A DNA stretch of 6,952 nucleotides from Nitrospiraceae bacterium (GTDB taxonomy: Bacteria; Nitrospirota; Nitrospiria; Nitrospirales; Nitrospiraceae). The translations under genes were made by a program, and so were the position numbers. The notes under the pieces were generated by a model, which ran no database searches, was not told where the DNA came from, and saw nothing but the letters and a program-made list of their open reading frames with translations. This document shows, piece by piece, positions 1-5,097 of this stretch. Numbering within the stretch: the first letter of the stretch is position 1; every line of letters starts with the position of its first letter. Where the stretch lies: contig JAABQN010000106.1 of assembly GCA_011391455.1 (NCBI GenBank), forward strand, positions 1 through 6,952, in the 5' to 3' direction.

Positions 1-100
1 GTCCGTTGCGGAGGAGCCGGGCGAGTAACCATCAGCATTATCCACTTCAGAGATTATGAATCATGCGGTTTAGGGACACGGCTCGAAGATCCTTGCGAAT

Positions 101-685
101 TTATCGGAGAACAGCGGAATAGATCTGCTCAATCTCGCCACTTGTCAACTCCCGCCATTCACCTGGCTGGAGGCCCCCCAGCACAACCGGCCCGACCGCC
201 ACCCTCACAAGCCGCAAGGCCGGATGCCCCACAGAGGCGGTCATGCGCCGGACCTGTCGATTCATCCCCTCGTGCAACGTGATCTCTATCCAGGCAGTCG
301 GCACGGTTTTGCGAAAGCGGATGGGCACGGAGCGGTCAGGCAACTGCGGATGATTCGCCAGCAGACGTACTTCAGCAGGTCTGGTCTTCTTGCCGCTTAG
401 CATGACCCCCTTTTCCAACTGCGCCAAAGCCTCCTCGTTCGGGATGCGTTCGATCTGCACGAGATAGACTTTCGCCAGCTTATGCTGCGGGTCCGTGATG
501 TGGGAGGCCAATCGTCCATCCGATGTCAGAAGCAGGAGCCCTTCACTATCCAAATCCAGACGACCGGCTGCATAGACGTCAGGCAGATCGATATAGTCCG
601 CCAAAGTCTGCCGCCCCTCCGGGTCGGTAAAACAGGGCAAGACCCCATAGGGTTTGTTGAACGCAATCGTACGAAGAGTCGGCAT
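101..685 (-). CDS. rluE: 23S rRNA pseudouridine synthase, RluE type (RsuA family)
   Basis: This enzyme isomerises a uridine to pseudouridine in 23S rRNA; E. coli RluE modifies U2457, and the same target is inferred here. The 194-residue protein carries the catalytic motif GRLD at residues 41-44, with Asp44 as nucleophile, followed by DSEGLL. It also has a KxYxV segment near 72-76 and the conserved EGMNRQVRRM segment at 139-148. The N-terminal S4 RNA-binding domain of RsuA and RluB is absent, as in E. coli RluE, and the opening (FNKPYGVLP, FTDPEGRQTL) closely follows E. coli RluE from memory. The longest frame begins at a GTG at 703 with no ribosome binding site. The ATG at 685 is preceded by GAGGGGGGTG, with GAGG six bases from the start, so it is preferred. 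The gene is transcribed alone, divergent from the envelope block, and no clear terminator is seen downstream. Confidence 0.93.
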   Translation of the reverse strand: MPTLRTIAFNKPYGVLPCFTDPEGRQTLADYIDLPDVYAAGRLDLDSEGLLLLTSDGRLASHITDPQHKLAKVYLVQIERIPNEEALAQLEKGVMLSGKKTRPAEVRLLANHPQLPDRSVPIRFRKTVPTAWIEITLHEGMNRQVRRMTASVGHPALRLVRVAVGPVVLGGLQPGEWRELTSGEIEQIYSAVLR

Positions 686-839
686 CACCCCCCTCGACAG
701 CACAACGTGAGACAGCTTTGTCTGACGCTGGGCCTACCCTCCCCATTAATCCTGCCGACTGTATAGATGAAGGCACTCCCCTTCAAGATCCCTCCTCCTA
801 TTGCTATACGTAGCTTTATCCGACCACTTTGCCAGAATA

Positions 840-857
840 TGTATGGTAGTCCATACA
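840..857. promoter_or_regulatory. 18-base inverted repeat, possible operator
   Basis: TGTATGG (840-846) and CCATACA (851-857) are perfect inverted copies separated by TAGT. The centre lies about 71 bases upstream of the start site predicted from the TATAAT at 908, a spacing common for upstream activator sites. The dyad has no run of T on either side and a short AT-containing stem, so a terminator is unlikely. The cognate regulator is not recognisable. Confidence 0.35.
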
Positions 858-885
858 GTGCTTGTGGCGTTATACTCCATTTCTC

Positions 886-913
886 TTGTTGACCGCACAG
901 GTTAGGCTATAAT
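886..913 (+). promoter_or_regulatory. Sigma-70-like promoter for the OmpA-lipoprotein gene
   Basis: A perfect -10 element, TATAAT, lies at 908-913. A partial -35 element, TTGTTG, lies at 886-891 with a 16-base spacer. An overlapping TTGACC at 889-894 is a better -35 match, but its 13-base spacer is too short. Transcription would begin near 920 and give a leader of about 110 bases before the ATG at 1031. This is a pattern match only. Confidence 0.55.
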
Positions 914-1020
914 TTCCCCTCAAATCCCAACGAAATGAGCAATTACCTTCAAACACAGTTCCGACATACTGGGCATTGAGATTGCTCCTTTGCACACTGT
1001 TCCGTTCATTTTCATTTACA

Positions 1021-1025
1021 GGAGG
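1021..1025 (+). promoter_or_regulatory. Ribosome binding site of the OmpA-lipoprotein gene
   Basis: GGAGG lies five bases before the ATG at 1031 and fixes the start of the lipoprotein signal peptide. Confidence 0.85.
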
Positions 1026-1030
1026 AAACT

Positions 1031-2077
1031 ATGAGGAAAATTTCATTCGATCGAACCACTCCCTTACGAGGCCCAGCATTGGCGATACTCTGTGCCGTGG
1101 CGGTGGTGGGATGTGTGAGCACGGAAACCCACACAAAAGCGCTTGCTGAGCTTGATGCCGCAAAGAAAGCTACCGCACAGCTGCAACAGAAACTGGACCA
1201 GGAAGCGGCTCAGCGAAAAGTAGCCGAACAACAGGCGGTCTCGTTGGGCAAAGAACGTGAAACGCTTGCAGCACGCTCAAGCGAGTTGCAGTCCCGCCTG
1301 GACGGTTTGGAGAAAGAGAAAGGACAACTGAACAACGAGCTCGGCAATGTGCGCGGTCAAATCACCGATCTCGAGAATAAGCTCACGAGCGGAAATGCTT
1401 CATCGCAGGAAGAAATCACCAAGCTCCAGAAACAGTCTGCTGAGCTGGCGGACAACGCTTCTCGCATCGCGAAGGAACGTGAGCAGCTTCAGCAGGAACA
1501 ATCACAACTTGCCGCAACCTTGGAGCAGGAGCGGCTGGCAAAACTGGCGAAAGAAGAAGAGATCAGCCGTCTGACTCGCACACAGGAAGAACTCTCCAAG
1601 TCGCTGCAAGACGAGATCTCCAAGGGCAATATCACCATTCAGCAGGTACGCGACCACCTGACGATCAACATGGTGGACCGCGTCTTATTTGATTCCGGAC
1701 AGGCCCAAGTAAAACCGGCCGGCGTGAAAGTCTTGAAACCGGTCAGTGACGTCCTCAACAAAATCTCCGATAAACAAATCCGGATCGAAGGCCACACCGA
1801 CAACTTGAACATCAGCCCGAAGTTGCAAGATCGCTTCAAGACAAACTGGGAACTCTCAACGGCGCGAGCCACGACCGTGGTGCGCTACCTGATCGATCAG
1901 GGCGGTGTGGACCGCCAGCACCTCTCCGCGGTCGGCTATGCCGATACCCACCCCCTCGCCTCGAACGAGACGGAACAAGGCAGGGCTTCGAATCGGCGAA
2001 TCGAGATCGTGCTGTACCCGAAAGACCTCAAGCGCATTACCGGCCAACTGGAGAACACCAGCTCAGGAACCAAATAG
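1031..2077 (+). CDS. Coiled-coil lipoprotein with C-terminal OmpA/MotB peptidoglycan-binding domain
   Basis: This 348-residue envelope protein is expected to tie the outer membrane to peptidoglycan. Residues 1-27 form a lipoprotein signal peptide with lipobox VVGC; Cys28 would be lipidated. The +2 residue is Val, which by E. coli rules permits outer-membrane sorting. Residues 36-199 are rich in Lys, Glu, Gln, Leu and Ala with heptad character and almost no Pro or Gly, typical of a long coiled coil. A break at 119-126 (TSGNASSQ) divides it. The OmpA-like domain spans about 208-331. It contains GHTDN with Asp257, NWELSTARA with Arg279 (these two match the diaminopimelate-binding pair of the family), GYAD at 302-305 and NRRIEI at 321-326. 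The NWELSTARA form is like that of MotB-type domains. The gene is first in the plus-strand envelope block, with its own promoter and a hairpin after the stop. It is longer than Pal because of the coiled coil, so it should not be called Pal. A flagellar stator role is unlikely because the membrane anchor is a lipid rather than a helix. Confidence 0.9.
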   Translation: MRKISFDRTTPLRGPALAILCAVAVVGCVSTETHTKALAELDAAKKATAQLQQKLDQEAAQRKVAEQQAVSLGKERETLAARSSELQSRLDGLEKEKGQLNNELGNVRGQITDLENKLTSGNASSQEEITKLQKQSAELADNASRIAKEREQLQQEQSQLAATLEQERLAKLAKEEEISRLTRTQEELSKSLQDEISKGNITIQQVRDHLTINMVDRVLFDSGQAQVKPAGVKVLKPVSDVLNKISDKQIRIEGHTDNLNISPKLQDRFKTNWELSTARATTVVRYLIDQGGVDRQHLSAVGYADTHPLASNETEQGRASNRRIEIVLYPKDLKRITGQLENTSSGTK

Positions 2078-2090
2078 TCATCCGTCCTCC

Positions 2091-2119
2091 GGAGGTGCTC
2101 ACATTAGGTGGGCACCTCC
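2091..2119 (+). terminator. Strong hairpin after the OmpA-lipoprotein gene, possible terminator lacking a T run
   Basis: The stem is GGAGGTGCTCAC (2091-2102) against GTGGGCACCTCC (2108-2119): 12 pairs, one of them G-U, with the loop ATTAG. It begins 13 bases after the TAG stop. The bases that follow are CCATC, with no T tract, so a classical intrinsic terminator is not certain. The hairpin may instead protect the 3' end of the mRNA. Confidence 0.5.
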
Positions 2120-2158
2120 CCCATCAACCTAGCCCTTCCCCCTCTTCCCCACTTCGGT

Positions 2159-2192
2159 TATGATGCATCACGTGATCAGTCTTCGAGATCAC
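2159..2192 (+). promoter_or_regulatory. Candidate promoter -10 overlapped by nested palindromes, upstream of the DUF2959 gene
   Basis: TATGAT at 2159-2164 is one base from the -10 consensus, but no convincing -35 element is present. It overlaps the perfect palindrome TGATGCATCA (2161-2170), which itself overlaps a second one, ATCACGTGAT (2167-2176). GTGATC at 2172-2177 is repeated inverted as GATCAC at 2187-2192. Following the hairpin at 2091-2119, this suggests a separately controlled transcription unit for the next three genes. The promoter call is weak. Confidence 0.3.
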
Positions 2193-2220
2193 TGCAGAAA
2201 TCAATCCCACTTCGCCAATC

Positions 2221-2224
2221 GAGG
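2221..2224 (+). promoter_or_regulatory. Ribosome binding site selecting the DUF2959 start at 2234
   Basis: GAGG lies nine bases before the ATG at 2234. The earlier in-frame ATG at 2108 sits inside the hairpin stem and has no comparable site. Confidence 0.65.
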
Positions 2225-2233
2225 AATCTGTCT

Positions 2234-2890
2234 ATGTTGCGACTCACGCTGATAGTCACGCTTTTCACGCTATCCCTCGGCCTGTCCGCCTGTGACACCG
2301 TCTATATCGCCACGATGGAAAAGGTGGGCTACGCCAAGCGCGATATCCTGAGCAGCCGTGTCAAGTCAGCCCGAGACGCGCAGGAAGATGCCAAAAAAGA
2401 AATCCAAAGCGCCTTGGATCAATTTGGGAAGGTCGTGGCCTATCAAGGCGGAGACCTGGAAGACACGTACAAGAAACTCAATAGCGAACTGCAAAGCAGC
2501 GAGGACAGTGCCGAGACGGTGCGGAAACGCATCAAAGACGTCGAGAGCGTGGCCGATGCCCTCTTCTCGGAATGGGAGACCGAACTCGGCCAATATTCCA
2601 GTGCAGACTTGCGGAGGAAGAGCGAAGCCAAACTCACTGAAACCAAAACCCGCTACAAAGATATGCTCGGGGCCATGAATCGGGCGGAGCAACGCATCGA
2701 TCCAGTTCTGAGGCCGCTCCGCGACCAAGTACTCTACTTGAAACACAACCTCAATGCGCGCGCGCTGGCTGCCATAAAAGGAGAGCTGGTGAAGGTCGAC
2801 GCGCAGGTCGATCGGCTCGTTCGCGACATGAACCGCTCCATTGCTGAAGCCGACAAGTTCATTCAGGCCATGGAGAAAGAGCCGGCCTGA
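2234..2890 (+). CDS. DUF2959 family lipoprotein
   Basis: The function is unknown. The 218-residue protein resembles the DUF2959 family along its whole mature length, including the stretches MEKVGYAKRDIL (28-39), SARDAQEDAKKEI, GGDLEDTYKKLN, DALFSEWETELGQYS (108-122) and DQVLYLKHNLNARALA (164-179). Residues 1-19 are a signal peptide ending in lipobox LSAC, with Cys20 lipidated. The +2 residue is Asp, which in E. coli retains lipoproteins in the inner membrane; whether that rule holds here is not known. The rest is predicted mostly helical, charged and coiled-coil-like, with no catalytic motif. The open frame extends up to an ATG at 2108, but the chosen ATG at 2234 starts the signal peptide exactly and has a ribosome binding site. 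The zinc metallopeptidase gene follows after 40 bases, so co-transcription is likely. The family call is from memory of its conserved blocks. Confidence 0.85.
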   Translation: MLRLTLIVTLFTLSLGLSACDTVYIATMEKVGYAKRDILSSRVKSARDAQEDAKKEIQSALDQFGKVVAYQGGDLEDTYKKLNSELQSSEDSAETVRKRIKDVESVADALFSEWETELGQYSSADLRRKSEAKLTETKTRYKDMLGAMNRAEQRIDPVLRPLRDQVLYLKHNLNARALAAIKGELVKVDAQVDRLVRDMNRSIAEADKFIQAMEKEPA

Positions 2891-2919
2891 TCTATCCATA
2901 GAGATCGCACATCCTATTC

Positions 2920-2926
2920 AGGAGGT
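2920..2926 (+). promoter_or_regulatory. Strong ribosome binding site of the zinc metallopeptidase gene
   Basis: AGGAGGT matches the anti-Shine-Dalgarno sequence fully and ends four bases before the ATG at 2931. It decides against the earlier in-frame ATG at 2841, which lies inside the DUF2959 gene. Confidence 0.85.
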
Positions 2927-2930
2927 CCTC

Positions 2931-3794
2931 ATGCGCTGGGAAGGGCAACGAGAGAGTGGTAATGTCGAAGACCGTCGAGGCATGGGGCCGGCCAGGGTCG
3001 GAGGCGTGGGAGGGCTGGGACTCGGTGGCATCGTGCTGGTGCTCGCCGTCAGCTATTTCACCGGCATCAATCCCTTAACCCTTATCAGCATGCTCAACGG
3101 CGTGCAGAGCGTGACGGAATCGCCGGCCCCCTCTGAACCTATCGCAGCTGGAACCCCTGACGACAAACTGGGAAAATTCGCTTCGGTTGTCCTCGCCGAT
3201 ACAGAAACCACCTGGAGGCAACTCCTTGGGCCGCAGTACGAAGATCCTCGACTCGTACTCTTTACAGGCGCAGTTCAGTCCGCTTGCGGAACCACATCGT
3301 CCGCAGTCGGCCCCTTCTACTGCCCCAGGGATCACAAAGTCTATTTAGACCTCTCGTTCTTCAACGAGATGTCGCACCGCCTGGGTGCACCTGGAGACTT
3401 TGCGCAGGCCTATGTCATCGCCCATGAGGTGGGCCATCACGTACAGAATCTCATGGGCATTGCAGAGAAGGTGACGCGCCTCCAGCACCAGGCCTCTGAA
3501 CGAGAGGGGAACGCCTTGTCGGTGCGAATGGAACTGCAGGCCGATTGTTTCGCCGGTGTCTGGGGCCACCACGCCAAGCGTGAACGGAACCTGATCGAGC
3601 CAGGCGATTTCGAAGAAGGCTTGAAAGCCGCTTCCGCCATCGGCGACGACCAGCTCCAAAAAATGTCTCGCGGCTCTGTTCAGCCGGAAAGCTGGACGCA
3701 CGGCTCCTCCGAGCAACGCATGACGTGGCTCCGCAAAGGACTAGAGACAGGCGACCCTAAAGCCTGTGATACCTTCGCAAGCAGCCGACTCTAA
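2931..3794 (+). CDS. ypfJ: YpfJ-family neutral zinc metallopeptidase, membrane anchored
   Basis: This is a predicted zinc protease of the putative neutral zinc metallopeptidase family (Pfam Zn_peptidase; E. coli YpfJ, KPN_02809), whose physiological substrate is not established. At 287 residues it has the family's usual length and begins MRWEGQRESGNVEDRRG, as E. coli YpfJ nearly does. One hydrophobic segment at about 26-44 should place the C-terminal catalytic part in the periplasm. The zinc motif HEVGH is at 165-169 (His165 and His169 ligands, Glu166 catalytic). ELQADCFAGVWG at 201-212 is the conserved second block and probably supplies the third ligand. Other family blocks are GPFYCP (127-132), VYLDLSFF (137-144), GDFAQAYVIAHE and SWTHGSSEQR (254-263). 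Cys119, Cys131, Cys206 and Cys279 could form disulfides. It lies 40 bases after the DUF2959 gene and 15 before the FUN14 gene, suggesting an envelope operon. Confidence 0.93.
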   Translation: MRWEGQRESGNVEDRRGMGPARVGGVGGLGLGGIVLVLAVSYFTGINPLTLISMLNGVQSVTESPAPSEPIAAGTPDDKLGKFASVVLADTETTWRQLLGPQYEDPRLVLFTGAVQSACGTTSSAVGPFYCPRDHKVYLDLSFFNEMSHRLGAPGDFAQAYVIAHEVGHHVQNLMGIAEKVTRLQHQASEREGNALSVRMELQADCFAGVWGHHAKRERNLIEPGDFEEGLKAASAIGDDQLQKMSRGSVQPESWTHGSSEQRMTWLRKGLETGDPKACDTFASSRL

Positions 3795-3809
3795 CTCTTC
3801 TTCATTTTT

Positions 3810-4262
3810 ATGGACATCGACCACTATCAGGAGCCGCCACACGAATCGGCTTCCCAGGGGATCTGGACAGCCCTTCTAGCCGAGGCGCCCTGGAATGCAA
3901 AATCCGTCATCGCCGCCGGTATCGCAACGGTTGGAGGCCTTGGCTCATGGGCAGCTAATTTCTCATCGCCTGCTGTGGCAGGCATCGGTGGCAGCTACCT
4001 GGCAGGATTTTTCATGGGCTGGGTGTCCCGGCGGTTTCTGAGAATGGCCGCGCTGATCACAGGAGGACTGCTGGCAGGCATCGCCGTATTGGAAGAGACC
4101 GGCTGGATCAATCTCGACTGGACGTCAGTAGAAACGCAGATCCGTCACGCCATCGCAGCAACACAACAGGGTGCTCAAGGGCTCAAACAGATCCTCTCCG
4201 GTTATCTCCCGTCAACCGGGGCAGCAGCGGTTGGAATGTTCTTCGGATTTCGGAAAAAATAG
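3810..4262 (+). CDS. FUN14 family membrane protein
   Basis: This 150-residue protein matches the FUN14 family layout. A soluble N-terminus of about 30 residues is followed by Gly/Ala-rich membrane helices at about 33-50, 55-72 and 77-95. An amphipathic stretch of about 100-130 then follows, and a last short helix at 134-147 ends in GFRKK. Family-like features include GFFMGWVSRR (66-75), the GWINLDW segment (98-104), and the closing LPSTGAAAVGMFFGF. The bacterial function is unknown; the eukaryotic relative FUNDC1 is a mitochondrial outer-membrane mitophagy receptor, and that role cannot be transferred. The ATG is 15 bases after the metallopeptidase stop, with no Shine-Dalgarno sequence: the preceding bases are pyrimidine-rich. 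Translation may depend on coupling to the gene before it. It converges on the ABC ATPase gene across a 43-base gap with no clear terminator. Confidence 0.8.
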   Translation: MDIDHYQEPPHESASQGIWTALLAEAPWNAKSVIAAGIATVGGLGSWAANFSSPAVAGIGGSYLAGFFMGWVSRRFLRMAALITGGLLAGIAVLEETGWINLDWTSVETQIRHAIAATQQGAQGLKQILSGYLPSTGAAAVGMFFGFRKK

Positions 4263-4305
4263 CGCGGCCCCAACCCGCCAGGTATTGCAAGTGTGAGAGT
4301 CTACG

Positions 4306-5097
4306 TCAGCCAGGCAGCGCTTGATACCACCCATTGGCTTGGGCCAGTACTACCTGACAATCGAACAACTGGCTGAGACTAGCTTCTGTGAGGACAGCTC
4401 GTTTCTCACCATCCTGAAGAATTTTTCCTTGTTTCAAGAGCAGGACACGCTCTACTTCCGGCGGAATCTCGTGAATGTGATGCGTCACCAGCAACAGAGT
4501 CTTTCCCTTCTGCATATGCGCCCGCACCAGGTCCAGGTAGTGAAACGTGGCCGTCAGGTCGAGTCCGCTCGTCGGTTCATCCAGTACCAATGCGATCGGG
4601 TCATGCACCAACGCACGACCTAATAAGCAGCGCCGCTGTTCACCGGTCGACATCTCGCCATATCTCCTGTCCGTCAAGAAACCGATACCAAGCTCCTCCA
4701 TCACGACATGGGCGCAAGCAATCTGAGCATAGGTAAAGTCTTGGTGACCGTATGTGCCAATACTCGCATAGTAGCCAGACAGCACAACTTTCAGTCCGGT
4801 CACCTTCTCCATGTACTGATGTTGCAAGTCGTGCGACACCATGCCCAATCGTTTGCGCACATCCCAGACATTCCACCGTTCTTCCCCGAAAAGCCGGATA
4901 GATGTTTCATCATTGGGAACTGGGTGGACCTCGCCGGCCAGCAATTTCAGAAAGGTCGATTTCCCGGCGCCATTGGGACCGAGGATGGCGACATGTTCAC
5001 CCTCTTGGAGCGACAATGAAAAGTCGGTGAAGACGCAGGTGTCTCCCCGATAGACCGTCGCCCGTTCGATCTCGATTAAGGGGCTGCTAAGCTTCAT
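4306..5097 (-). CDS. Stand-alone ABC ATPase, COG1119 (ModF/YlmA)-like
   Basis: This is a single nucleotide-binding domain of an ABC protein, 263 residues from the chosen start. Walker A is GPNGAGKST at 40-48 (Lys46). The signature is MSTGEQ at 149-154, a variant of LSGGQ. Walker B is ALVLDE at 169-174 (catalytic Glu174), the D-loop is SGLD and the switch His is at 206 in LLVTHH. The usual Q-loop glutamine after the second strand is replaced: the sequence reads LGMVSHDLQ (84-92). This VS..LQ form resembles COG1119 proteins such as ModF and YlmA, whose substrates are poorly defined. No permease or binding-protein gene is visible nearby. The ATG at 5097 lies 11 bases inside the end of aroC, which suggests translational coupling; no ribosome binding site is evident. 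A GTG at 5121 would add eight residues and overlap more, so it is less likely. It appears to be the last gene of the aspS-aroC operon. Confidence 0.85.
   Translation of the reverse strand: MKLSSPLIEIERATVYRGDTCVFTDFSLSLQEGEHVAILGPNGAGKSTFLKLLAGEVHPVPNDETSIRLFGEERWNVWDVRKRLGMVSHDLQHQYMEKVTGLKVVLSGYYASIGTYGHQDFTYAQIACAHVVMEELGIGFLTDRRYGEMSTGEQRRCLLGRALVHDPIALVLDEPTSGLDLTATFHYLDLVRAHMQKGKTLLLVTHHIHEIPPEVERVLLLKQGKILQDGEKRAVLTEASLSQLFDCQVVLAQANGWYQALPG

Larger units (their letters stand above)
686..1030. other. Divergent intergenic control region between rluE and the OmpA-lipoprotein gene
   Basis: This region holds no convincing long gene. The half near rluE contains a poor minus-strand promoter candidate: TTGAAG at 786-781 and TATACA at 765-760, with only a 15-base spacer. 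The other half contains a plus-strand promoter with a perfect TATAAT at 908-913 and a 7-base inverted repeat at 840-857. A leader of roughly 110 bases precedes the OmpA-lipoprotein start. In that leader, GAGCAAT (937-943) can pair with ATTGCTC (981-987), and an imperfect 11-base direct repeat occurs at 953-963 and 994-1004. The region is visibly more AT-rich than the flanking genes. Confidence 0.7.

Noticed and set aside
1..28. Possible plus-strand C-terminus reading SVAEEPGE then TAA
   Set aside because: Only eight codons are visible, so a real gene end cannot be told from chance. Nothing else in positions 1-100 supports a feature.
482..766. Plus-strand open frame of 94 codons across rluE and its upstream region
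   Set aside because: Most of it is antisense to the rluE catalytic region; no ribosome binding site or domain is visible.
2108..2233. N-terminal extension of the DUF2959 protein from the ATG at 2108
   Set aside because: The extra 42 residues would bury the signal peptide, the ATG lies in a hairpin stem, and a ribosome binding site supports the ATG at 2234.
2366..2899. Long minus-strand open frame of 177 codons antisense to the DUF2959 gene
   Set aside because: It mirrors a well-supported lipoprotein gene, has no recognisable domain, and is explained by the codon bias of the true strand.
4281..4328. Pairing of GGTAT-TG-CAAG with CTTGATACC at the convergent gene ends as a terminator
   Set aside because: The loop is long (28 bases), the stem has a bulge, half lies inside the ATPase coding region, and no T run follows on either strand.
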